Shown here: positions 15,094 to 26,918 of the stretch, one piece after another | Position numbering within the stretch: the stretch's first letter is position 1 | Layout of the letters: every line of letters starts with the position of its first letter | DNA from: Algibacillus agarilyticus | GTDB lineage: Bacteria; Pseudomonadota; Gammaproteobacteria; Enterobacterales; Alteromonadaceae | Direction of reading: 5' to 3' | DNA: 64,000 nt | Assembly: GCF_003286125.1 (NCBI RefSeq) | Contig: NZ_QMED01000006.1 | Location: forward strand, 1-64,000 | Notes under the pieces: model-generated | Seen by the model: only the letters and a program-made list of their open reading frames with translations | Told to the model about the DNA's origin: nothing | The model's database searches: none | Translations under genes and position numbers: made by a program

Positions 15094-15114
15094 AATTTGA
15101 CTTGGTTGCGTTGT

Positions 15115-15191
15115 TGGCAGGGGTGGAGAGATTCGAACTCCCAACCGTCGGTTTTGGAGACCGCTGTTCTACCAATTGGAACTACACCCCT
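15115..15191 (-). tRNA. tRNA-Trp (anticodon CCA)
   Basis: The minus strand reads AGGGGTG...CACCCCT acceptor pairing, anticodon loop CTCCAAA, T arm GGGAG-TTCGAAT-CTCTC (one G-T pair) and an encoded CCA. It closely follows the E. coli tRNA-Trp sequence. Confidence 0.94.
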
Positions 15192-15307
15192 AAACGCGAG
15201 ACGATTATAACTAGTCATCAGCAAAGGTAAAGCCTTTTTATTCATTTATTTAACCGTTTGCTTGATAATTAGCCAAATGCCTATTTGTTAATCTAAAATC
15301 GTATTAT

Positions 15308-16144
15308 TTATGCTATCTCTGCCGCGACCTGTTGGCAGATATAAGCTAAATCACCGTCTTCTAATTCTAAAAACTCTAAAATAGGGTCTTGAACGATATC
15401 CCATTCGGTTCCATCATCAAATTCAGATAATACAATGTGGCGAGCAATTTTAAGGGTCGCTAACATCCACAACCCTACTTTACTCAATTCATCTGACGAA
15501 AAAATACCGCTGGCATCGTGTTGGTAATAAATAACTTCGACTAAATCTTTAGCCAACTTCCATTGCTGACCTAACAATGCCCCAATTGTAGTATGGGTTG
15601 TTCCAAAAAAGTCACGCTCCATTTGAATAATGTGATAATCCCAACCATCTTCACTGGCTTTGCTTAATACTTTTTCATATTCTGGGTAGTTTTGTAACAT
15701 AACCGGCACGGCAGCAGAATGAAATAAACCCAGCATATAGGCGTTATCGGCTAGTTGTGGTTTATCAAGTTGCTTTGCAACCAATGCACAGGCTTGTGCT
15801 ATTTTATTCGCGTTATTCCAAAAGTCATCTAGCAAGGGGTTTTGTTGCATAGCCGATTTTAAAGCAACGGCTTTAACAATTGGAAACACACGCTTTAAAC
15901 CCAATATCATTACGGCTTGTTCAATCGACTCTATTTCACGGGCACGTCGAAATGCAGCTGAATTTACAACTTGAAGTACCGCAGCTGAAATACTGATATC
16001 GCTAGCGATCGCCTTTGCAATAATAGCCACATCAGGTTCAGGCTTTCGGGCTTCATCTGTTACTTTTAACAACGCTTCAGGACGAGGTGGGATATCCACA
16101 TTTTGTAATATTTTTTTCTCTGCTGCTGTAACTGAAATTGCCAT
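15308..16144 (-). CDS. HDOD-domain signalling protein
   Basis: About 278 residues, almost entirely a single HDOD (metal-independent HD-related) domain: PPRPEALLKVTDEARKPEPD, then IAKAIASDISISAAVLQVVNSAAF, then EQAVMILGLKRVFPIVKAVAL. HDOD proteins act in signalling or c-di-GMP/motility networks by protein contacts. There is no output domain. A GTG three codons upstream (16153) is an alternative start. It stands alone between tRNA-Trp and the thiamine operon. Confidence 0.8.
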   Translation of the reverse strand: MAISVTAAEKKILQNVDIPPRPEALLKVTDEARKPEPDVAIIAKAIASDISISAAVLQVVNSAAFRRAREIESIEQAVMILGLKRVFPIVKAVALKSAMQQNPLLDDFWNNANKIAQACALVAKQLDKPQLADNAYMLGLFHSAAVPVMLQNYPEYEKVLSKASEDGWDYHIIQMERDFFGTTHTTIGALLGQQWKLAKDLVEVIYYQHDASGIFSSDELSKVGLWMLATLKIARHIVLSEFDDGTEWDIVQDPILEFLELEDGDLAYICQQVAAEIA

Positions 16145-16290
16145 AGATACCACTGACTATTGATTAAATAAAAACACTTTACCGTGTCGTAATCATATAA
16201 TGTAACTCATCAGATCACCAGTATTCAATGTTTACAATAGGCTTAACACAAGCGTATTTTTAATGCGGTGGGAGTGGCGTCGAACTCTTT

Positions 16291-16313
16291 GATACCCAAA
16301 GGGCTTGGGTATC
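16291..16313. repeat. GATACCCAA/TTGGGTATC hairpin below the thiamine operon
   Basis: A perfect 9-bp stem with a 5-nt loop lies about 25 bp beyond the thiF stop. It lacks a clear T tract on the minus strand. The same arm sequence recurs at 7097-7156 (as a wide inverted repeat) and at 63256-63278. Confidence 0.55.
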
Positions 16314-16339
16314 GGTTAATTAATAAGATATTAATCTAT

Positions 16340-17083
16340 TTAGTGGCAGCAACTGCAATTGGTGTTTTTTCTTACGTTAAAACGCTTAAAATCCATTTGC
16401 CATGCATCATATAATGTTAGCTGGCCTAAATTATCGGCCATGCCTAATAATAAACGTATGGTTTCTGTTGCCTGTAAACTCCCCATTACACCAAGCAATG
16501 GGCTTAATACCCCCGCGTTTGAACAATTAAGTGCGCTTTCTTCTGCGTCTGGAAACAAACACAAATAACAAGGCATATCGGGTTTGTTGAAATCAAAGCT
16601 GATTAATTGCCCTTGACCATTAATAGCCGAAGCTGAAACCAGTTTAACTTTAGCATTAACACAAGCTTGATTAATAAAACGGCGTGTTTCAACGTTATCA
16701 GTGCAATCTAAAACTAAATCAACTGCAGATAACTGCTCAGGCAAATCAACGTTTAAAATCGATTTTTCAATAATATTAATTTTAATTTCTGGGTTTGCTG
16801 CCAGTAATTGATTACGTGCGGTTTGTACTTTGCTGGCTTTTAAGTGGTTGGTTTTATACAACACTTGGCGCTGTAAATTACTTAATTCAATAATGTCGTG
16901 ATCAATTAAGGTTATTTGCCCAACACCTGAGGCCGCTAAATATTGTGCGGCAGCACAGCCAAGCCCGCCAACCCCGACAATAAGGATCCGACTTTGTTTT
17001 AATTTTATTTGACCTTGCTCGCCAATATTTTTTACTAATAAATGACGGCTATATCTAACTTGTTCTTTATTACTTAATGACAT
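16340..17083 (-). CDS. thiF: Sulfur carrier protein adenylyltransferase ThiF
   Basis: This 247-residue E1-like enzyme adenylates the C-terminal Gly of ThiS so that sulfur can be loaded for thiazole synthesis. It shows the ATP motif GVGGLGCAAAQYLAASGVG, the substrate segment DNVETRRFINQAC, and two Cys pairs (CYLC and the C-terminal CSCC) that hold zinc. It is the last gene of the thi operon and overlaps thiDE by 10 bp. The family overlaps MoeB, but the position fixes the thiamine role; the molybdopterin cluster in this window has no moeB of its own, so dual use is possible. Confidence 0.9.
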   Translation of the reverse strand: MSLSNKEQVRYSRHLLVKNIGEQGQIKLKQSRILIVGVGGLGCAAAQYLAASGVGQITLIDHDIIELSNLQRQVLYKTNHLKASKVQTARNQLLAANPEIKINIIEKSILNVDLPEQLSAVDLVLDCTDNVETRRFINQACVNAKVKLVSASAINGQGQLISFDFNKPDMPCYLCLFPDAEESALNCSNAGVLSPLLGVMGSLQATETIRLLLGMADNLGQLTLYDAWQMDFKRFNVRKNTNCSCCH

Positions 17084-18603
17084 GACAAAATATGCTCAAA
17101 GGCTTTTACATTGGCTTCTGGATCGTCGGCTTCGGTTAAGGCGGTTACCACCGCGATGCACCCCACTTTAGTAGCAGCAACATCATTTGCGTTATCAAGC
17201 GTAATACCCCCAATTGCTACCATGGGTATATCAGCGTTTATTTTAACAAGCTTGGCCAGTGTATCAACACCTTGTATTTGACCTGTCATATTTTTTGTTC
17301 GTGTTGGAAAAATAGCACCAACCGCTAAATAAGAAGGTTTGTATTGCATAATTTTAAGCATTTCATAATGCCCATGTGTACTTATGCCCAAACGTAACCC
17401 TGCGGCTTTAATCGCTTTTAAATCGGCTTTTTCGATATCTTCTTGACCTAAGTGAACCCCATAAGCCCCGAGTTCAATCGCCAATTGCCAATGATCATTA
17501 ATAAAAACACGCGCATCGTACTGTTGACCTAAAGCAATAGCCTGCAAAATCGCTTGTTTTAATGCATCACCTGAGCTGGTTTTTTCACGTAACTGTATGG
17601 TTTTGATACCGGCCTTTAGTAGGCGCTCAATCCATTCAACGTTATTAACAACAGGATACAAGCCTAATTTGTTAGTGCCAACACTGGCAAAACCGGATGT
17701 AAAAATATCGCTCGGTTGTGATCCATCATCCCAATCTAGTTGCTGAGCAGTCGGTGAATCATTCACTAATACACGAGGAAAATCGTGTGTATTTTCTGGC
17801 CAAAAGCCTTGCCACACAGCGCCATAAATTCCGTCATACTGTGATGAATGACGTAAACCTTGTGTGATATACGCTTTAGCAATAGTAAAGGCATCACGTA
17901 ATATATAGCCTTGTGCGATCAACGAAGCCATCGCTGATGCAAATGTACAGCCCGTACCATGTGAATGCTCAGTATCAATACGTTTATTACTCAACCAATA
18001 ATGGTGTTGCCCATCAGTGCAATAATCAACACTGGCATTCGGTTCAATATCAACGTGCCCGCCTTTAACCACAACCGCACCAACACCCAATTTAATCATC
18101 GCTTCGCCAGCTTCAACTAAACTGTTCCAGCCGATAAGGTAAACGCCGGTTATGCGCTGTACTTCATTGGCATTTGGGGTAATTAAATCAATTAAAGGTA
18201 GCAACTTGGCTTTAATGGTCGGCAGCACGTCTTCTTCGGTTAAATCGCCCCCACTCGAAGCAAGCGCAACGGGGTCGTAAACCACATAAGGCGCTTGAGA
18301 CCAAGTTTCTTTGGTATTAGCAATCCAATCCGCAATTAATAACACTTGGCGTTTATTCGCTAACATACCAATTTTGATCGCATCGGCCTGCTTGTCAGAA
18401 TTAAGGGCCTTTAACTGACTCATTAAAACATCATCTGAAACCGCATTAATCTCTTGTACGCCTTGGGTATTTTGAGCAGTCACCGCCGTTATAACCGAAC
18501 AAGCCTCTGCGCCTAGGTTATGTATTGTTTTGATGTCAGCTTGGATCCCTGCGCCACCCGTGCAATCTGAACCTGCGATGGTCCATACTCTATTATTAAA
18601 CAT
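17074..18603 (-). CDS. thiDE: Bifunctional HMP/HMP-P kinase and thiamine phosphate synthase (ThiD-ThiE fusion)
   Basis: This 509-residue fusion has two halves. Residues about 1-265 are the ribokinase-like ThiD (AGSDCTGGAGIQADIKTI; GTGCTFASAMASLIAQG), phosphorylating hydroxymethylpyrimidine. Residues about 310-509 are ThiE (LYPVV...IKTIQLREK; FINDHWQLAIELGAYGVHLG; AIGGIT), joining HMP-PP with thiazole phosphate. A linker of about 45 residues joins them. It starts 27 bp after thiG and ends inside thiF. Fused ThiDE proteins are known in several gammaproteobacteria. Both active-site regions look intact. Confidence 0.93.
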   Translation of the reverse strand: MFNNRVWTIAGSDCTGGAGIQADIKTIHNLGAEACSVITAVTAQNTQGVQEINAVSDDVLMSQLKALNSDKQADAIKIGMLANKRQVLLIADWIANTKETWSQAPYVVYDPVALASSGGDLTEEDVLPTIKAKLLPLIDLITPNANEVQRITGVYLIGWNSLVEAGEAMIKLGVGAVVVKGGHVDIEPNASVDYCTDGQHHYWLSNKRIDTEHSHGTGCTFASAMASLIAQGYILRDAFTIAKAYITQGLRHSSQYDGIYGAVWQGFWPENTHDFPRVLVNDSPTAQQLDWDDGSQPSDIFTSGFASVGTNKLGLYPVVNNVEWIERLLKAGIKTIQLREKTSSGDALKQAILQAIALGQQYDARVFINDHWQLAIELGAYGVHLGQEDIEKADLKAIKAAGLRLGISTHGHYEMLKIMQYKPSYLAVGAIFPTRTKNMTGQIQGVDTLAKLVKINADIPMVAIGGITLDNANDVAATKVGCIAVVTALTEADDPEANVKAFEHILSCH

Positions 18604-18630
18604 GAAATTCCGATTAAACTATTTATTAAC

Positions 18631-19428
18631 TTAAGATTGGTGCCAAAAAGGCATACCTAACGTCGGTGTACTAGGCTCTGCTACTTGCTTTTCGGGCATT
18701 CGCCCGGCAACAAACCCCGCCCTACCCGCTTCGACGGCTTTGGCAAAAGCTTGTGCCATGAGCACAGGGTCTTGCGCTTGAGCAATCGCAGAGTTAAGCA
18801 AAATAGCATCATACCCTAACTCCATCGCTTGTACCGCATGCGAAGGCAAACCAATACCGGCATCAACAATTAAAGTCACTTCGGGTAAACGTTGGCGAAT
18901 ACTTTGCAATGCATGTGGATTTAATAAGCCTTTACCTGTACCGATAGGCGCGCCCCAAGGCATGATCACTTGGCAACCTAAATCGGCTAAACGACGGCAT
19001 ATAATTAAATCATCTGAGCAATAAGGTAAGACTTTAAAGCCATCTTTAATCAACACGTCAGTAGCTTCAAGTAAATCGATAGGATCAGGTTGCAAATTAT
19101 ATTCATCACCGATAAGTTCAAGCTTTATCCAATCTGTTTGAAATATCTCACGCGACATTTTTGCTAGATTTACGGCTTCTTTTACGGTGTGACAACCGGC
19201 GGTATTAGGTAAAAGTGTCATGCCTAAATCTTGAATTTGCTGCCAAAAAGCTTGACCACCGCGTTGTTCTGGTGACTGACGACGCAAACTCAATGTCACT
19301 ATTTGGCTTTGACTGGCCTTTATCGAATCAGTCATCACTTTAGGTGAAGGATATAAAGCAGAACCAATTAATAAGCGGCTATCAAATTCTTGGCCGTATA
19401 TGTTCATTTTTTGTTGGCTGGATTTCAT
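18631..19428 (-). CDS. thiG: Thiazole synthase ThiG
   Basis: This 265-residue TIM-barrel enzyme makes the thiazole phosphate carboxylate from deoxyxylulose phosphate, dehydroglycine and ThiS thiocarboxylate. It has the expected segments: [42 protein letters not shown] and [20 protein letters not shown]. The DALLLN-type phosphate site reads [10 protein letters not shown]. It sits 3 bp after thiS and upstream of thiDE. The N-terminal extension before MNIYG is short, so the exact start (19428 or 19407) is uncertain. Confidence 0.92.
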   Translation of the reverse strand: MKSSQQKMNIYGQEFDSRLLIGSALYPSPKVMTDSIKASQSQIVTLSLRRQSPEQRGGQAFWQQIQDLGMTLLPNTAGCHTVKEAVNLAKMSREIFQTDWIKLELIGDEYNLQPDPIDLLEATDVLIKDGFKVLPYCSDDLIICRRLADLGCQVIMPWGAPIGTGKGLLNPHALQSIRQRLPEVTLIVDAGIGLPSHAVQAMELGYDAILLNSAIAQAQDPVLMAQAFAKAVEAGRAGFVAGRMPEKQVAEPSTPTLGMPFWHQS

Positions 19429-19431
19429 ACC

Positions 19432-19626
19432 TTAACCACCATAAATAGGAGAGACGATATCGAGCTGATCACCCGCTGCAATTTGAGTCGAGCCATATTC
19501 ACCTTGCGACACAAAGTCACCGTTTAACGCAACGGCGAATGGCGGTTGGGCGTTAAATTCAACTAAAATGTCTTGTAATGTAGATGATGTTAAAGCGTGA
19601 ACTTCACCATTAATCATAATATTCAT
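19432..19626 (-). CDS. thiS: Sulfur carrier protein ThiS
   Basis: This 64-residue ubiquitin-like carrier ends in the obligatory Gly-Gly (SPIYGG), whose C-terminus is adenylated by ThiF and converted to a thiocarboxylate for ThiG. The middle (FNAQPPFAVALNGDFVSQ) is typical. It overlaps thiO by 4 bp and lies 3 bp before thiG. Confidence 0.93.
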   Translation of the reverse strand: MNIMINGEVHALTSSTLQDILVEFNAQPPFAVALNGDFVSQGEYGSTQIAAGDQLDIVSPIYGG

Positions 19627-20762
19627 GCTGGAGTTACCAATTGGTTGGTCGTATTAAAATGTTGTTGAGAAAACGAAAGCTCATCGGGCATTGCACAATT
19701 AAGTTGCTCAAGAACCTGCTGTAATAAATAAGGCGCTAACAAATAGCCATGACGGTATAACCCATTAATTTGTATATAGCTTTGACTTACATCAATACTC
19801 GGCTCGTTATCATTAAGCGTGGGACGTAAGCCAACTTTCATTGACTCAATTGACGCTTCAGCAAAACCCTTATGCACACTATAAGCAGCGGATAATAATT
19901 CTAAAGCAGAACGCACGCTGCTCGGTTTATTATCTTCTGATTCAATTTCGGTTGCGCCAATTACATACTCATGATCACCTTTAGGCACGATATATAAAGG
20001 ATAACGCGGGTGCATTAATCGTACAGGGCGCGTTATATTAACCTCTGGCGCTTTAACCCGAATAACCTCACCGCGCACGCCACGTAATGCTTTATTAACA
20101 TTAAGCAAATCACTTTTTGCACCTAAACCACGGCAATCAATAACCCAATCGTAAGTCACTTGCTTACCAATAGGCAGTTCAGTTAACTGATTAAGCGGTT
20201 CGCTATTGCCTTGAATGCAACGATTAAGGTTATTTAATTTAATTTCGGTATGTAATTTTAAGGTAATGTCAGATTTTAAAATAGCCTCTGCCGATGCTTG
20301 ATAAAGCTCATCGTTATAAATTTGCCCTTCATTAGGCAAATAAACAATTTGCGCAAACTGGCTCGATATTTCGGGTTCGATTAAATGTAACTCAGCGGCA
20401 GTTAATGTTTGTAAATCATCTGACGTTTGTAATTTAACGCGTTGCTTAAAACTTAAGAGATCCGCTTCATCTTGACGATGCGCTAATATGATAGTGCCGG
20501 CTTGCTGTAAAGTGACATCCAGATCAAGGTATGACAATAAATCAGGCCAAAGCGCAAGTGATGCATGTCCCATATAAACGATATCATCACTCGCCACAAC
20601 CGATTCAGCCGTAGGTGCAATCATCGCGGCCGCAATGCGTCCTGTTGCATCACTCGTATTGAGTTCACCTTGTTCATACAACGTCACTTGGTGTTGTTTG
20701 GTTATCAATAGCGCTAATAATCGCCCCATTAAACCAGCACCCACAATCGCAATGTTAGCCAT
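19623..20762 (-). CDS. thiO: FAD-dependent glycine oxidase ThiO
   Basis: This 379-residue D-amino-acid-oxidase-family flavoprotein oxidises glycine to dehydroglycine for thiazole synthesis. It takes the place of the radical-SAM enzyme ThiH used by E. coli. The N-terminal FAD motif is VGAGLMGRLLALLI. The GLRPTLNDNEPSI segment, preceding a GLYRHGYLLAPYL motif, marks the C-terminal substrate domain. It lies between thiC and thiS. An oxygen-dependent route suggests aerobic thiamine synthesis. Confidence 0.9.
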   Translation of the reverse strand: MANIAIVGAGLMGRLLALLITKQHQVTLYEQGELNTSDATGRIAAAMIAPTAESVVASDDIVYMGHASLALWPDLLSYLDLDVTLQQAGTIILAHRQDEADLLSFKQRVKLQTSDDLQTLTAAELHLIEPEISSQFAQIVYLPNEGQIYNDELYQASAEAILKSDITLKLHTEIKLNNLNRCIQGNSEPLNQLTELPIGKQVTYDWVIDCRGLGAKSDLLNVNKALRGVRGEVIRVKAPEVNITRPVRLMHPRYPLYIVPKGDHEYVIGATEIESEDNKPSSVRSALELLSAAYSVHKGFAEASIESMKVGLRPTLNDNEPSIDVSQSYIQINGLYRHGYLLAPYLLQQVLEQLNCAMPDELSFSQQHFNTTNQLVTPA

Positions 20763-20889
20763 AAACGTTAAACCCTAAGAAGGCTGACTGGCGTCAACCT
20801 GATAAAATAGCGTTAAAAGAAGCCTGTAAGCATGAGGTTAATCTGTGATTTACCTCATGCTTAATGCATTCAAATTAAGCAGTCACTGA

Positions 20890-22866
<1,977 letters not shown>

Positions 22867-22988
22867 TCAGGGTGCTCAACAAGCGGCTTGAATAATAAAA
22901 TTTCAAAATTTAATTTAACCTAAATTAAGGTTAAAGAAATTAGTTACAAAAGACGGAGTGTAGATAACAGGGGGTAGGATGTTCTTTA

Positions 22989-23090
22989 CCTTGTTTCCTT
23001 CGCAGATATTAGTCTGAATCAGGTTCTACGGATCCCGCTTACGCGATCTCAGCTGATGATTTATATAAATAAATCTCGGCACTCCGACAA
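22989..23090 (-). promoter_or_regulatory. TPP riboswitch (THI element)
   Basis: The minus strand reads TTGTCGGAGTGCC, then GCTGAGAT, then GAACCTGATTCAG, then TAATATCTGCGAAGGA. These are the conserved pieces of the thiamine-pyrophosphate aptamer in the right order. It lies about 170 bp upstream of thiC and should turn off the whole operon when TPP is abundant. The remainder of 22822-23295 shows no gene. Confidence 0.95.
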
Positions 23091-23295
23091 GAAGGCTTAA
23101 TTATAGGTAACCCAAATGAATGTGCAATGACTAATTGAAAAAGAATACGGTTTATAAAATAGAACGGTTAACAGTATCAGAATACATGTAAGTAACAGCT
23201 TGATTATATTGGTTTATTTATCTTTTTTATTTAGACACTATATCTTTAAGTAGATGACTAATATTCATATAAGACATAATAGGATCATGATAAAA

Positions 23296-24798
23296 CTATA
23301 ATATTTTCATGACTTGGTAAGCTACGGTTGTATTACGACCCTGCTCTTTTGCTTGATATAGAACTTTATCAGCATTCGATATGAGCTCTGACACTGCCAT
23401 TTCTACAAAATATTCAGCTACACCAAAACTGGCTGTTAATGGCATTTCTTCATCTTTAAATGCCGCTTGTATTTTCAAACGTATTTTCTCTGCTGTTTCA
23501 AAGGCACCTGCTAAATCAGTTGAAGGGCAAACAATTAAAAATTCTTCACCACCCCAACGACTAACATGATCCGTTATTCTTGAATAGTTTTGCAGTATTT
23601 CAGCAACGTTGACTAACACCTTATCACCAAACGGATGGCCATATGTGTCATTCACGCTCTTAAAAAAATCAATATCGCACATAATAACCGAAAAAGTAGC
23701 ACCATATCGCGCATGGTAATGAGTTTGGTCCTCTAATATTTCTTGTATTTTAACTCTATTTTCTAGCTTGGTTAATTGGTCTGTCATTGCTTGTTTTTGC
23801 AATAAATTAATATCAGATAAATCTTTCACGACCGCAATATTCTTTAACTCATGATCTTCATTTAATGTGCTAATTGCTATTTTTACATCAAATAGTTCAC
23901 CATTTTTTCTTTCGGCACTAAAAGAACGGCTTCGATCATTCATTGGGATTTGTTTGGGATGTTGTTGAAAATTTTCTCGATTGGATAAATGAGAGTGGCG
24001 ATTAGATTTGGGGACAAGGTCTTCGATTGTTAATTCATTCATTTCATCATTATCATAGCCAAACATTTCAGCCGCTTGGGTATTAAAACGAATAATATTG
24101 CCACTCGAATCTGAAATAATAATAGCATCAGGAATAGCTTGAAATAACGAGGCTAAATCGGTGTAATGTTTACTCGCTAAACGAAAAAAGTGAAATAAAG
24201 TAAAAATAGTAACTAAGACAAACACTGCCACAATAAAAAAGAATACCGAAGTATAATAAATCTGCTTTTGTGCTAAATGATCCGCTTTCTTTTCGATTTC
24301 AACATGCGTACGCGCCATATTCACATTTAAAGCGTATAAGGCATCAATAGCGGGTTTATCATCAATTTTTACTTGCTGGTCTATTTCATTACTGGTTAAG
24401 CCTTGCCTAGCTAAATTAGCTGAATCCTCTAGGCTTTTTTTATAAAACTGCACCGTACGCAAAAAAACATCTAAATTCAGCTTTATTCTTTCATTTTGAT
24501 TATAACTTAAATATTCATGTATTAACGCTTCAGTTGTATTAATGTCAGCTAAAGCTGCCGTGTAGTATTTTTGTTCTTTTCGTAAAATGAAATTTTTAAA
24601 ATGATGAATAAAACCACCATAACCAAAACTACGCACAATTTTACTGTTTAGCGTGTTTTTTTTAACCTCTGACTGGACATACTCTTTCCAAGCTTTATCA
24701 ACCTCAACACTATTTGAGTTAATCATAAAACCAAAAGCCAGCAACAAAATAATTGATGCTAAGCTGATTGAAAACGAGATTAAGCGATATTTTTTCAA
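23296..24798 (-). CDS. Membrane-bound PAS-GGDEF diguanylate cyclase
   Basis: This 500-residue protein has an N-terminal membrane helix (residues about 8-26), an extracytoplasmic helical sensor region with SFGYGGFIHHFKNFILR, a second helix (about 178-202), a PAS domain (about 215-330) and a C-terminal GGDEF domain. The active site is GGEEF, and RITD lies five residues before it, matching the RxxD inhibitory site. It should make c-di-GMP with product feedback. The input signal is unknown. Monocistronic, next to fur but transcribed away from it. Confidence 0.88.
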   Translation of the reverse strand: MKKYRLISFSISLASIILLLAFGFMINSNSVEVDKAWKEYVQSEVKKNTLNSKIVRSFGYGGFIHHFKNFILRKEQKYYTAALADINTTEALIHEYLSYNQNERIKLNLDVFLRTVQFYKKSLEDSANLARQGLTSNEIDQQVKIDDKPAIDALYALNVNMARTHVEIEKKADHLAQKQIYYTSVFFFIVAVFVLVTIFTLFHFFRLASKHYTDLASLFQAIPDAIIISDSSGNIIRFNTQAAEMFGYDNDEMNELTIEDLVPKSNRHSHLSNRENFQQHPKQIPMNDRSRSFSAERKNGELFDVKIAISTLNEDHELKNIAVVKDLSDINLLQKQAMTDQLTKLENRVKIQEILEDQTHYHARYGATFSVIMCDIDFFKSVNDTYGHPFGDKVLVNVAEILQNYSRITDHVSRWGGEEFLIVCPSTDLAGAFETAEKIRLKIQAAFKDEEMPLTASFGVAEYFVEMAVSELISNADKVLYQAKEQGRNTTVAYQVMKIL

Positions 24799-25016
24799 AC
24801 TCTATCCTTAGAAAAGATAAGCAATACTCATACAAAATCAGTAAGTAAGGCTTTTGTTCTATAAATATAGTTCGACAATATAGGGTGTGCAATATAACGC
24901 TATTAATAATGTAGAAAAACGCGAATGGGTAGGCCAATTAAAATAAAGCATAATTAAGGTTTTAATTCCGAGCTAAGCTTATATAATAGTGTTATTACAT
25001 CTTAAACAAATTAATC

Positions 25017-25439
25017 ATGTCTGATCATAATATAGAACTTAAAAAAGCCGGTCTGAAAGTAACGCTACCGCGTGTAAAAATTTTAGAGATGTTACAAGAA
25101 CCTGAGCATCAGCATATCAGTGCTGAAGATTTATATAAAATCTTATTAGATAAGGGTGAAGAAATCGGGTTAGCAACTGTTTACCGTGTCTTGAATCAAT
25201 TTGATGACGCGGGCATTGTAAGTCGACATCATTTTGAAGGTGGAAAATCCGTTTTCGAATTAAGCGAGAAAAAACATCATGATCATTTAGTTTGCTTGAA
25301 GTGCGGCAAAGTAATTGAATTTACCGATGATGTAATTGAAGATCGCCAAGATATGGTTGCAGAAAAGCACGGTATTGAGCTAACAGCGCATAGCCTTTAT
25401 TTATATGGTGTTTGTAAAGATAAAACCAATTGTAACTAA
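25017..25439 (+). CDS. fur: Ferric uptake regulator Fur
   Basis: This 140-residue metalloregulator has an N-terminal winged helix (LKVTLPRVKILEMLQ...EIGLATVYRVLNQF) and a C-terminal dimer/metal domain (KHHDHLVCLKCGKVIEF, HSLYLYGVC). It represses iron-uptake genes with Fe2+. Length is slightly below the E. coli protein. It is monocistronic and closed by a strong terminator. Confidence 0.93.
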   Translation: MSDHNIELKKAGLKVTLPRVKILEMLQEPEHQHISAEDLYKILLDKGEEIGLATVYRVLNQFDDAGIVSRHHFEGGKSVFELSEKKHHDHLVCLKCGKVIEFTDDVIEDRQDMVAEKHGIELTAHSLYLYGVCKDKTNCN

Positions 25440-25461
25440 TTTAATGGTTAACACCCCCCAC

Positions 25462-25492
25462 AAAAAAACCGATGTTTAACATCGGTTTTTTT
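25462..25492 (+). terminator. Terminator of fur
   Basis: AAAAAAACCGATG pairs with CATCGGTTTTTTT around a TTTAA loop, 22 bp after the stop codon. The flanking A and T runs make it usable in both directions. The stretch 25440-25779 holds no gene, only this and the next terminator. Confidence 0.88.
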
Positions 25493-25721
25493 ATATCTTA
25501 TTTTACACTAAGGGCGTTATACCAATTCATCATACGTAGTAAAATGAGTTTGTTCTTCTAAAATAATGATAAAAAACACTTGGCTATTATATATGGTAAG
25601 TATTAATTAATTGCAGGCTAGCGAGTGAATGCACCGGCTCAGCCTTTAACCCTAACGGTAAGCCCATCAATAAAGTGACAAACCATAAACAACATAGATT
25701 TCATGTATTTGCTGTAGGCAC

Positions 25722-25748
25722 AAAAAAAGCGCTAAAAAGCGCTTTTTT
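25722..25748 (-). terminator. Terminator of the oad operon
   Basis: AAAAAAAGCGC and GCGCTTTTTT form a hairpin with a TAAAAA loop, 30 bp below oadB. On the minus strand seven T residues follow the stem. Confidence 0.85.
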
Positions 25749-25779
25749 AATAGATACTTTTTATATAAAAGTATAGATG

Positions 25780-26910
25780 CTAAACCAGAGCAAGCAATAT
25801 ACCGGCTGCAACAGCAGAACCAAGTACACCTGCCACATTGGGTCCCATTGCATGCATTAGTAAGAAGTTATGCGGGTTGGACTCTAACCCAACCTTATTA
25901 ACAACTCGAGCAGCCATTGGAACGGCAGATACCCCCGCAGCACCAATTAATGGATTAATTTTACCACCCGATAAGCGGCTCATTAACTTAGCCATTAATA
26001 CACCACAAGCTGTACCAATACCAAATGCAACCGCACCTAGCGCTAAAATGCCTAATGTCTCAACCGTTAAGAATTGATCAGCTGATAATTTAGAACCAAC
26101 CGCTAAACCAAGGAAGATAGTAACAATATTGATCATCTCATTTTGAGCTGTTTTACTTAAACGATCAACCACACCACATTCACGCATTAAGTTACCTAAA
26201 CAGAAACAACCGACGAGAGGTGTTGCTGAAGGTAAGAATAAAATAGCCGCAAATAATACCATCAACGGGAATATGATTTTTTCACGTTGTGATACAGGGC
26301 GTAACTGTTCCATTTGGATTTGACGTTCTTCATTATTCGTTAATGCCTTCATGATAGGCGGCTGAATAATCGGTACCAATGCCATATATGAATAAGCAGC
26401 AACCGCTATCGCACCTAATAACTCAGGCGCAAGTTTAGATGCTAAGAATATGGCGGTAGGCCCATCAGCACCACCAATAATGGCGATGGCGGCTGCATCC
26501 GCTAATGTGAATTCAAAACCTGGAATGAGGTTTAATAAAATTGCACCAAATAACGTAGCAAAAATACCAAATTGCGCTGCAGCACCTAATAATAACATTT
26601 TAGGATTAGCAATTAGTGCACTGAAATCAGTCATAGCACCAACGCCCATAAATATTAATAACGGAAATACACCCGTTTCAATACCTATGTAGTATATGTA
26701 GTGTAATAAACCGCCGGCATCGGTAAAACCAGCCAACGGAATGTTAGTGAGTAACGCACCAAAACCAATAGGTAATAATAGTAGCGGCTCAAATTTTTTA
26801 ACGATGGCTAAATATAATAAACCGAAACCAACGGTCATCATAATCACTTGGCCTAGCACAAAATTAGCTAGACCCGTTGATTGCCATAATGTCATTAACC
26901 CTTCCATCAA
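25780..26910 (-). CDS. oadB: Na+-transporting oxaloacetate decarboxylase beta subunit
   Basis: This 376-residue polytopic membrane protein decarboxylates carboxybiotin and pumps Na+ outward. The conserved [11 protein letters not shown] and [16 protein letters not shown] segments contain residues implicated in Na+ passage. It is the last gene of oadG-oadA-oadB, 8 bp after oadA. Confidence 0.94.
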   Translation of the reverse strand: MMEGLMTLWQSTGLANFVLGQVIMMTVGFGLLYLAIVKKFEPLLLLPIGFGALLTNIPLAGFTDAGGLLHYIYYIGIETGVFPLLIFMGVGAMTDFSALIANPKMLLLGAAAQFGIFATLFGAILLNLIPGFEFTLADAAAIAIIGGADGPTAIFLASKLAPELLGAIAVAAYSYMALVPIIQPPIMKALTNNEERQIQMEQLRPVSQREKIIFPLMVLFAAILFLPSATPLVGCFCLGNLMRECGVVDRLSKTAQNEMINIVTIFLGLAVGSKLSADQFLTVETLGILALGAVAFGIGTACGVLMAKLMSRLSGGKINPLIGAAGVSAVPMAARVVNKVGLESNPHNFLLMHAMGPNVAGVLGSAVAAGILLALV

Positions 26911-26918
26911 TATGCCTC

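Noticed and set aside
15094-15144. Longer HolD start
   Set aside because: The added residues come from the tRNA-Trp gene.
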